Positions 8,440 through 14,444 of a stretch of DNA of 21,966 bases are shown here, piece after piece. Position 1 is the first letter of the stretch. Each line of letters opens with the position of its first letter. Made by a program: the position numbers and the translations under genes. This DNA is from a virus. Location of the stretch: the IMG/VR virus record IMGVR_UViG_3300012920_000317, positions 1 to 21,966 of that record; one strand, given 5' to 3'. The notes under the pieces were generated by a model. It was not told the origin of the DNA. It saw only the letters and a list, made by a program, of their open reading frames with translations, and did no database searches.

Positions 8440-9614
8440 TAAACGAAGGATTTTTCAAAAATACAAAGAAAAAGTGGCTTATTGAACAAGGTTTAGCTGA
8501 AGCTGATGATAATAAATTTCATATTGGCGGCGGAATATATGTTGACAGTGAAAAAGATAAAGACGATCCAAATGCTAAAAAATATAACAAACAAGGTGAT
8601 AAGTTTGTACCAGTAGATTCAGATGATTCTGGTTCAGGTGACGCTGAAAAGCCTTCTGTAAATATTTTTGATGAACCTGCTGATGAACCTAAAGCTCAAT
8701 CTTCTAATGATGATGATAGACAAATTGGCGGTCCAAATGGTTTAGAAATAGATAGAGATGAAATCAAAGATATATTAATGAAAGATCCTGAAATAGCAGA
8801 TATTTTAGGTGGTGATGATGTATACTGGGATGATGTAGAGTTAGTTTCTTCAAAATTTGATGATGCTACTGTTGCAGAAATAGACCCAGATTCACCAATG
8901 ACTATTGGCGATTTAAAACAAGCTATAAAAGATTTTTCTGAAGAACAAGGCGCAGAACAAGCTGCTCGTGATAATCAAGAATTTGAACCTGTTGAAGATG
9001 ATAAAGATGTAAACAGAATGCAACAGGGAATGCAGCAAGCAATCGGTGGTGATGATTACGAAGATGTACCAGATAGATTAGAATTGCAAGGTAAAATGAA
9101 AGCAGATAATGGTGAAACTATTATTGTATGGAAAGACACAGATGATGGAATGATGATGGGTGTTGATGCAGAAGGTAATGTATATGAAGACGGTGAAAAA
9201 GCACGTTACGGTATTGGAGTATCAACTGCCGGTAGTGTATTCGGTGCAGATCAAAACAAACAAAGAAAAGCTGAATCAGTAAGCTTAGTTGAAAACTGGC
9301 AAAATAGAATAGATGATTTACTTAAAGACCAAAAAGGACATATTTCAAAGCATCATCCAGCTACAGCGTTTAAACCTATACAAGAAGGACCTGCTGATGA
9401 CGATGCAAAGGCTGCTAAAAAAATCGAAAGACAATTACAAGACATATTATGGTCTATTGACAAAGCTGAATCACTTATTACTAAAAACTTATCAGGTTTT
9501 GGCGCTCCAGGTCTAAAACATGCATTTTATGATGCAGTTAAAGCTGGTACAAAAAAACAAGGTTCATTTGATATAATGGCAGCAGGAAAAGTACTTAAAA
9601 AATATTATAAATAA
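8436..9614 (+). CDS. Acidic unknown protein, possible prohead core or scaffold partner
   Basis: 392 residues from a GTG at 8436 that overlaps the previous TGA; AGGAG at 8424-8428 gives ideal spacing and decides the start. The N-terminal 25 residues are basic and end in QGLAEADDN, where LAE (20-22) followed by Ala fits a gp21-type cleavage site. Residues about 45-215 are strongly acidic and disordered (runs of D/E, Q and G). Residues about 220-260 look like a small beta domain (GETIIVWKDTDDGMMMGVD). The C-terminal 80 residues are helical and basic (KAAKKIERQLQDILWSID, AGKVLKKYYK). An acidic body with a basic tail is typical of scaffold-like proteins, but the family is not recognised. Confidence 0.65.
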   Translation: MINEGFFKNTKKKWLIEQGLAEADDNKFHIGGGIYVDSEKDKDDPNAKKYNKQGDKFVPVDSDDSGSGDAEKPSVNIFDEPADEPKAQSSNDDDRQIGGPNGLEIDRDEIKDILMKDPEIADILGGDDVYWDDVELVSSKFDDATVAEIDPDSPMTIGDLKQAIKDFSEEQGAEQAARDNQEFEPVEDDKDVNRMQQGMQQAIGGDDYEDVPDRLELQGKMKADNGETIIVWKDTDDGMMMGVDAEGNVYEDGEKARYGIGVSTAGSVFGADQNKQRKAESVSLVENWQNRIDDLLKDQKGHISKHHPATAFKPIQEGPADDDAKAAKKIERQLQDILWSIDKAESLITKNLSGFGAPGLKHAFYDAVKAGTKKQGSFDIMAAGKVLKKYYK

Positions 9615-9628
9615 AGGTAGGAGGCTAC

Positions 9629-9826
9629 ATGTCCATATACGTTAAGGTTACAAAGAACAAATACGAATTTGCATTAAGAAAATTTAAGAAAAAAGTAAAA
9701 GACTCTGGAATATTACACGAACTACAGCAGCGTCAATTTTATGTAAAACCATCAGCTATAAAAAGAGATAAAAAAGCTAAAGCTAGGCTGCGTGCACAAA
9801 TACGTTCGAAAAAAGCTGAACTTTAG
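9629..9826 (+). CDS. rpsU: Ribosomal protein bS21 homologue
   Basis: 65 residues, the full usual length of bacterial bS21 (about 58-71). The family core is plain: VKVTKNKYEFALRKFKKKV (5-23), SGILHELQQRQFYVKPS (26-42) and a basic C-terminal helix (KRDKKAKARLRAQIRSKK, 45-62). In bacteria bS21 sits on the 30S subunit near the 3' end of 16S rRNA and helps initiation on structured mRNAs. It has a strong site, TAGGAGG at 9617-9623, and lies 14 nt after the preceding head gene, so it is probably co-transcribed with the prohead block. bS21 is known from several phages, including marine ones, and is thought to enter host ribosomes. Here it could favour late phage mRNAs; that is inference. Intact, with no sign of decay. 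Confidence 0.93.
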   Translation: MSIYVKVTKNKYEFALRKFKKKVKDSGILHELQQRQFYVKPSAIKRDKKAKARLRAQIRSKKAEL

Positions 9827-9838
9827 TAAAGTTATATC

Positions 9839-9846
9839 ATATTTAT
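9839..9846. promoter_or_regulatory. ATATTTAT element upstream of the scaffold gene
   Basis: TCATATTTAT (9837-9846) is identical to a decamer at 12755-12764, also in a gap before a structural gene. On the opposite strand it reads TATAAATA, a perfect T4 late promoter core, but that would point towards bS21 and no minus-strand gene exists. It may be a + strand promoter element of this phage or chance in AT-rich DNA. Confidence 0.3.
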
Positions 9847-9860
9847 ACCAAAATCTAATG

Positions 9861-9877
9861 CACCTATATATTAGGTG
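9861..9877 (+). other. Hairpin in the bS21-scaffold spacer
   Basis: CACCTA (9861-9866) and TAGGTG (9872-9877) form a 6-bp stem around a 5-nt loop. No T-run follows, so it is not a convincing terminator; it could be an RNA processing or stability element bounding the highly expressed scaffold-capsid message. The surrounding 117-nt spacer (9827-9943) contains no gene. Confidence 0.4.
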
Positions 9878-9899
9878 TTCCTGAATAATCGAATCTGAT

Positions 9900-9919
9900 T
9901 ATAGTTCCAAATAACTATA
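9900..9919 (+). other. Second hairpin just upstream of the scaffold ribosome site
   Basis: TATAGTT (9900-9906) pairs with AACTATA (9913-9919) around CCAAAT, a 7-bp AT-rich stem. It ends 12 nt before the AGGAG site (9932-9936) of the scaffold gene. A 5' stabilising stem or operator is possible; function unproven. Confidence 0.35.
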
Positions 9920-9943
9920 TAACTCTCTAATAGGAGTAATAAA

Positions 9944-11062
9944 ATGGAAGACATTTTAAAAGAAGCAATTGCTGACGCAAAAGCCGTGCGCGAAACTGCA
10001 TTAGCAAATGCAAAATTAGTCCTTGAAGAGGCATTCACCCCACATCTGAAATCAATGCTTTCTAAAAAGCTTCAATCTGAAGAAGAAGGAATGGAAGCAG
10101 AGGATGAGGAAAAAGCCGATGAAGGTTATCACGGTGAAGATGAAGAAGAAAAAGTTGACGAAAATGACGTTTCTTCTGGAATCGGAGCTAGTGATAATAA
10201 AGAACCTGGCGAAGCTGGTGACTCTTCTGGTGTAGGTCAAGGACCTGAGTCAGAAGGAAGTGAAGAAGAAGAAGGTAGCGAAGATGAAAATCTAGAAAAA
10301 GCACCTGATCAAGCACTCGGTGAAGCATACGACGACGAAGATGAAGATGAAGTCAAAGAAGCCATGGAAGATGAAGACGAAGATAAAGTCGATGAAGCCA
10401 TGGAAGATGAAGACGAAGATAAAGTCGACGAAGGCGAGCACATGGATGACGAAGATGAAGATCTTGCAGAAGTTCTACGTCAATTAGAAGCTGAAATGGC
10501 TGATGAAGACGAAGAAGGAATGGAAGACGAAATGCATCATGAAGGTGAGCACATGGATGATGAAGATGAAGAGATGAAAGAAGAGATGGAAGACGAAGAC
10601 ATGGAAGATGAAGACGTTGACCTCGATGAAATCATCAAAGCACTTTCAGAAGAAGAAGGAATGGAAGACGAAGACGAAGAAAAACAAGAAGAAGCAATGG
10701 TACCTGCTACTGAACTCGAAGAGTACAAGCAAACTGTTCTTTACTTGAAAGATAAGCTTTCTGAAGTCAACCTTCTTAATGCAAAACTTCTTTACACTAA
10801 CAAGCTATTCAGAAGCAGAAACGTATCTGAAGAGCAAAAGATTAAAGTAATCGAGCAATTTGACAGAGCTGCTAATGTACGTGAAGTCAAACTTGTTTAC
10901 TCTACTTTTGCAGAATCAATTAAACGTAAGTCTGTTAACGAATCCGCTCGTAGAAAAAGTCAAGCTTCAAAGCCTGTTGCTTCAACAAAGTCAAAGAAGC
11001 CAATCATCGGTGAAAGTACGGACTTCAAAAGCCGTATGAAGAAATTAGCTAACATTATTTAA
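9944..11062 (+). CDS. 22: Prohead scaffold protein (gp22-like), highly acidic
   Basis: 372 residues (T4 gp22 is 269). It forms the inner scaffold on which the capsid assembles and is later degraded by gp21. The C-terminal quarter carries the recognisable gp22 region: NLLNAKLLYTNKLFRSRNVS (about 274-293) and VIEQFDRAANVREVKLVYSTF (about 301-321, cited in part), then a basic tail ending MKKLANII. The middle (about 45-255) is an extraordinary Asp/Glu/Met run with internal repeats. Near the N-terminus, ILKEA (4-8) and LEEA (27-30) fit gp21 cleavage sites. AGGAG at 9932-9936 precedes the start. The major capsid gene follows after 13 nt. Codon use shifts here towards GAC, GTC and CTT compared with the upstream genes, as expected for strong expression. 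Confidence 0.9.
   Translation: MEDILKEAIADAKAVRETALANAKLVLEEAFTPHLKSMLSKKLQSEEEGMEAEDEEKADEGYHGEDEEEKVDENDVSSGIGASDNKEPGEAGDSSGVGQGPESEGSEEEEGSEDENLEKAPDQALGEAYDDEDEDEVKEAMEDEDEDKVDEAMEDEDEDKVDEGEHMDDEDEDLAEVLRQLEAEMADEDEEGMEDEMHHEGEHMDDEDEEMKEEMEDEDMEDEDVDLDEIIKALSEEEGMEDEDEEKQEEAMVPATELEEYKQTVLYLKDKLSEVNLLNAKLLYTNKLFRSRNVSEEQKIKVIEQFDRAANVREVKLVYSTFAESIKRKSVNESARRKSQASKPVASTKSKKPIIGESTDFKSRMKKLANII
10361..10432 (+). repeat. Two tandem 36-bp units in the scaffold acidic region
   Basis: Units 10361-10396 and 10397-10432 both encode AMEDEDEDKVDE and differ by one synonymous base (GAT/GAC), so this is a recent duplication. A more degraded copy precedes them (ending EDEVKE). A separate GEHMDDEDE segment occurs at about 10434-10460 and again at about 10543-10569. 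Confidence 0.85.
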
Positions 11063-11075
11063 TTAGGAGAATATA

Positions 11076-12674
11076 ATGTCTTATAACGATCAATTGAAAG
11101 ACGTAATGGGCGGATACAATCCTCATAATGAGCTTCTAGCTTCCTCTCGTAAATTGGTTTCTAAGTGGGAACCGACTGGCCTTTTAGAAGGAATTAGTAA
11201 CGAGAGTGAAACTGCCGGTATGGCTGTTCTCTTGGAAAACCAAGCAAAACAGTTAATCGACGAAGCTTCACAAGTTGGAACTTCAGCTAATCAAGAACAA
11301 TGGAGTGGTGTTGCACTACCTCTAGTTCGTAGAATATTTGCTGAACTTTCTGCACAGGAATTTGTTTCTGTTCAACCTATGAATTTACCAAGTGGTCTGA
11401 TTTTCTATCTTGATTTCAAGTATGGATCAACTCAGTCTGCAGGTAAACTTCATGCAAAAGATTCTGATCTTTATGGTGATACATCAAGTTCAGGCGACCC
11501 TAGTGGCGGTCTTTATGGCGCTGGTAAATGGGGTTACTCAATAAACGATCAAGCTGCAAATGCTACAGTATCTGCGGGTGCTACAGCTTCTGTTGCTGAT
11601 GTTCGTTTCGATGCTAATCTATCTGCTTCTGCAGCAGCTGGTAATTTGAAAAAGATTTCATTTACTAGACCTGCAGGTTCAGACGTAGATGGTATCAAAG
11701 CATGGGCCATTTCTGGTTCTGCTGCAGGTAAAGTCATTGCACAATACCCTGCTTTCGCATCTATAAGTGGTACTACTGTTAGTATGATTATTTCTGGTTC
11801 TGTTAAAGAAACTGAAACAGTCAACGTAATGTATCACGTTGCTCCATCTGATACAACAAGAGGTGACTTTGAAGTCACTCCAGCTGCTGAAGGATCTAAT
11901 CCTGAAGAAGCTAATGCAGGTATACCTGAAGTTGATATCCAGATGAAGTCAATTCCAATCACTGCTAAAACTCGTAAGTTAAAAGCAATTTGGACTCCTG
12001 AGCTTGCTCAAGACCTTAATGCTTATCACGCTGTTGACGCTGAAGCTGAATTAACTGCTCTTCTTTCTGAGTATGTAACAATGGAAATCGATCTTGAGAT
12101 CATTGACATGTTAAAAATCAACGCTTCTGCAAAAACCGAGTATTGGTCTGCTAAAGTTGGATTTGATTGGAATGGTTCCGCGTTTGAAGCCATCAGTGCT
12201 GCATCTAATGCATACACTAAGAATGAGTGGTTCCAAACTCTTGGAAACAAAATACAAGCAGTATCAAATGCAATCCATAAGAAAACCTTAAGAGGTGGTG
12301 CTAACTTTATGGTCGTAAGTCCAGAAGTTGCAACTATTCTTGAGTCTATCCCAGGATTTGCTACTGATTCTGATGCTGATGTTACTAAGAACTACGCTAT
12401 GGGCGTTCAGAAGATTGGTAACTTAGCAAATCGTTTCAACGTGTTTAAGAATCCTTATTTACAGGACGATCAAATCCTATGTGGATTTAGAGGAGCTCAG
12501 TTCCTAGAAACAGGAGCTGTTTATGCACCTTACGTTCCGTTGATCTTAACACCTGTTGTTTACGATCCAACCAACTTTACACCAAGACGTGGTGTGATGA
12601 CACGTTATGCTAAGAAGATGATTCGACCAGAATTCTACGGCTTAGTTAACGTTGCTGATTCAGGTCTTGTTTAA
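11076..12674 (+). CDS. 23: Major capsid protein (gp23-like)
   Basis: 532 residues (T4 gp23 is 521). HK97-fold shell protein. The T4-type signature is clear in KLKAIWTPELAQDLNAYHAV (301-320) with DAEAEL after it, plus SVQPMNLPSGLIFY (88-101) and the C-terminal RPEFYGLVNVADSG. The N-terminal propeptide probably ends after IDE (61-63) before ASQVG: it matches the gp21 rule and lies at nearly the same place as the T4 cut at residue 65. Residues about 160-260 are a Ser/Ala/Gly/Thr-rich beta stretch. The start has AGGAG at 11065-11069. It is the last gene before a strong terminator. Leucine codons here are mostly CTN, whereas upstream genes favour TTA, a sign of high expression. Confidence 0.96.
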   Translation: MSYNDQLKDVMGGYNPHNELLASSRKLVSKWEPTGLLEGISNESETAGMAVLLENQAKQLIDEASQVGTSANQEQWSGVALPLVRRIFAELSAQEFVSVQPMNLPSGLIFYLDFKYGSTQSAGKLHAKDSDLYGDTSSSGDPSGGLYGAGKWGYSINDQAANATVSAGATASVADVRFDANLSASAAAGNLKKISFTRPAGSDVDGIKAWAISGSAAGKVIAQYPAFASISGTTVSMIISGSVKETETVNVMYHVAPSDTTRGDFEVTPAAEGSNPEEANAGIPEVDIQMKSIPITAKTRKLKAIWTPELAQDLNAYHAVDAEAELTALLSEYVTMEIDLEIIDMLKINASAKTEYWSAKVGFDWNGSAFEAISAASNAYTKNEWFQTLGNKIQAVSNAIHKKTLRGGANFMVVSPEVATILESIPGFATDSDADVTKNYAMGVQKIGNLANRFNVFKNPYLQDDQILCGFRGAQFLETGAVYAPYVPLILTPVVYDPTNFTPRRGVMTRYAKKMIRPEFYGLVNVADSGLV

Positions 12675-12701
12675 GTAATTTAAACAAAACTACGCAAAAA
12701 T

Positions 12702-12732
12702 AAAAGGGCCCCTGCTTTGGGGCCCTTTTTTT
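12702..12732 (+). terminator. Strong intrinsic terminator after the major capsid gene
   Basis: AAAAGGGCCCC (12702-12712) pairs perfectly with GGGGCCCTTTT (12719-12729) around loop TGCTTT, an 11-bp GC-rich stem, and the T-run continues to 12732. It lies 28 nt after the capsid stop and would end the scaffold-capsid message. Confidence 0.95.
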
Positions 12733-12756
12733 ATGTTATACAACTTTCATTTTCTC

Positions 12757-12764
12757 ATATTTAT
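12757..12764. promoter_or_regulatory. ATATTTAT element before the gp13-like gene
   Basis: Part of the decamer TCATATTTAT (12755-12764) shared exactly with 9837-9846. It lies after the terminator and 33 nt upstream of the next start, where a new promoter is needed. The opposite strand reads ATAAATAT, one short of a T4 late core. Orientation is undecided. Confidence 0.35.
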
Positions 12765-12765
12765 T

Positions 12766-12783
12766 GTTGAAAACGTTTTCAAC
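12766..12783. promoter_or_regulatory. 18-bp perfect palindrome resembling a LacI-family operator
   Basis: GTTGAAAACGTTTTCAAC is fully self-complementary with a central CG. Its core TGAAAACGTTTTCA fits the TGNAANCGNTNNCA shape bound by LacI/GalR-family regulators, including CcpA cre sites. It lies between the candidate promoter and the ribosome site GGAG (12785-12788) of the gp13-like gene. As RNA it could fold into a 7-bp hairpin right next to that site, so an effect on translation is the alternative. Confidence 0.5.
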
Positions 12784-12796
12784 TGGAGATAAAAGT

Positions 12797-13948
12797 ATGG
12801 CTGTACCAATTTGGCAAGGTAGCAGTTCATTTTCTGCTGGTAATACACCGTATGGTTTTTACGATACAGAAAATGCATTTACGTCATCAGCAGATCAATT
12901 TGCTGATTGGGCTGCAAGACGCCTTGGATATCCTATAGTAGATGTTGAGCTACAATCTGGATCATTTTATGCATGTTTTGAAGAAGCTGTTACTGAGTAT
13001 TCTGCTCAGGTAAATCAGTTTAATATCAGAGATAATATGCTACACCTTCAGGGTCAATCCACTGGCTCTAAATTAACAGGTAAGAAAATTACTCCTACAC
13101 TAGGAAGAACAGTATTTTTAAGTCAACAATATGGAACTGAAGCTGGTGTTGGAGGTTTTATTGATTGGAAAAAAGGTAGTGTAGATGTTGTAAGTGGAAG
13201 TCAAGATTATGATCTTAACGCTCTATGGGCAACCGTTTCTGAATCAGGAAAATCTATAGAAATCAAGAAAGTTTATCATGAAGCTTCACCTGCCGTTACA
13301 AAGTATTTCGATCCATATTCAACAACTGGTTATGGAACTGCAAACTTTGTTGAAGGGTTTGGCTTTGGTCAATATTCACCTGCGGTTTCTTTCGTTCTTA
13401 TGCCTGTATTTGAAGATTTATTAAGAATGCAAGCAATAGAATTTAATGATCAATTCAGAAAATCATCCTATTCATTTACTCTTATAAATAATAAAATAAG
13501 AATATTTCCAATACCTGAAAAGAATACAAAATTATGGTTTGATTACATATTAACAGAGGAAAGAAGCAATACATTAGTTACTAGTAGCGGTGAACCTGCA
13601 AATGTAATATCTGATTATTCAAATGTTCCTTATGATAATATGAAATACCAATTCATTAATGATGTTGGAAAACAATGGATTCGAAAATATGGGCTAGCTC
13701 TATGTAAAGAATTATTAGGAACTATTAGAAGTAAATTCGGAACTGTACCTATTCCAAATGCCGAAGTAACATTGGACGGTGATACATTAAGGTCAGAAGC
13801 AACAACTGAAAAGGAAGCTCTTATAGCTGAACTAAGAGAAACCCTTGAACAGACAAGTAGAAAAGTATTAATGGAAGCTGATAGTGAAGAAAGTACACGA
13901 CTACAGGAAAAACTTAATAAAGTTCCTCTTAATATTTACATAGGATAG
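12797..13948 (+). CDS. 13: Neck protein, gp13-like head-completion protein
   Basis: 383 residues from ATG 12797 (MAVPIWQG); an in-frame TTG at 12764 lies inside the palindrome and is not used, since GGAG at 12785-12788 fits the ATG. The first half has ADWAARRLGYPIVDVEL (about 37-53) followed by a helix with CFEEAVTEYSAQVNQF (about 60-75), an arrangement typical of gp13-type neck subunits, which bind the portal after packaging and connect it to the tail. The end is helical and charged (LIAELRETLEQTSRKVL). T4 gp13 is 309 residues. The gp14-like gene follows after 4 nt, as 13 and 14 are adjacent in T4. Confidence 0.75.
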   Translation: MAVPIWQGSSSFSAGNTPYGFYDTENAFTSSADQFADWAARRLGYPIVDVELQSGSFYACFEEAVTEYSAQVNQFNIRDNMLHLQGQSTGSKLTGKKITPTLGRTVFLSQQYGTEAGVGGFIDWKKGSVDVVSGSQDYDLNALWATVSESGKSIEIKKVYHEASPAVTKYFDPYSTTGYGTANFVEGFGFGQYSPAVSFVLMPVFEDLLRMQAIEFNDQFRKSSYSFTLINNKIRIFPIPEKNTKLWFDYILTEERSNTLVTSSGEPANVISDYSNVPYDNMKYQFINDVGKQWIRKYGLALCKELLGTIRSKFGTVPIPNAEVTLDGDTLRSEATTEKEALIAELRETLEQTSRKVLMEADSEESTRLQEKLNKVPLNIYIG

Positions 13949-13952
13949 ACTA

Positions 13953-14435
13953 ATGGCTGGAAGATTTATACGATCAAGAGACTTAGAATTTTTTGATACA
14001 ATAAACAAAGAACTGGTTGGTGATCCTATAAAAAATAAAAAAGGAGTCATCGATCAAGAAGTAATTGCGTTTAAAGTTTCTGTATATGAAACTAAGCAAA
14101 ACCTTTATGGCGAGTCTTCATCAGGAAGAACTTATCAAAAAGGTGTCAAATTGAACTGTATAATTGAAGCTGATGACTTTGATTATGATATAAACGAATT
14201 TGGCCCAGATGTAAATTATAATGCATCATTTTCATTTTTACGTTCGTCTTTATTAGAAGCAAATTATGTACCTGATTTAGGTGACTTAATAAAATGGAAT
14301 TATGCTCATTGGGAAGTAAATGAAATAAATGAAAACCAATTAATTGGTGGACAACAAAATCAAAATCATTCAGTTGTATGTACAGCGCATATCACAGAAA
14401 TCTCTAGACTAAACATTGAAAGAGTGAGGTCTTAA
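13953..14435 (+). CDS. 14: Neck protein, gp14-like head-completion protein
   Basis: 160 residues, smaller than T4 gp14 (256). It would join gp13 in the ring that seals the filled head and receives the tail. Visible features: a beta-rich body with KVSVYETKQNLYGESSSGRTY (about 45-65, cited in part), CIIEADDFDYDINEFGPDV, and VPDLGDLIKWNYAHWEVNEI (about 110-129), a proline/glycine-turn then strand pattern found in head-tail connector proteins. The assignment relies on this and on its place after the gp13-like gene and before a gp15-like one. AGGATAG at 13942-13948 doubles as ribosome site and the preceding stop. Confidence 0.65.
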   Translation: MAGRFIRSRDLEFFDTINKELVGDPIKNKKGVIDQEVIAFKVSVYETKQNLYGESSSGRTYQKGVKLNCIIEADDFDYDINEFGPDVNYNASFSFLRSSLLEANYVPDLGDLIKWNYAHWEVNEINENQLIGGQQNQNHSVVCTAHITEISRLNIERVRS

Positions 14436-14444
14436 TAAGGTATT

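Noticed and set aside
9839-9847. Minus-strand T4 late promoter TATAAATA
   Set aside because: It would transcribe antisense through bS21 with no minus-strand gene downstream; kept only as an undirected element.
9861-9877. Intrinsic terminator after bS21
   Set aside because: Only a 6-bp stem and no following T-run, unlike the convincing terminator at 12702-12732.
10537-10728. Minus-strand serine-rich frame in the scaffold gene
   Set aside because: It is the complement of the GAA/GAT/GAC-rich acidic run, giving poly-Ser by base composition.
12764-12796. TTG start giving an 11-residue longer gp13-like protein
   Set aside because: The TTG lies within the palindromic region and has no ribosome site; ATG 12797 has GGAG at correct spacing.
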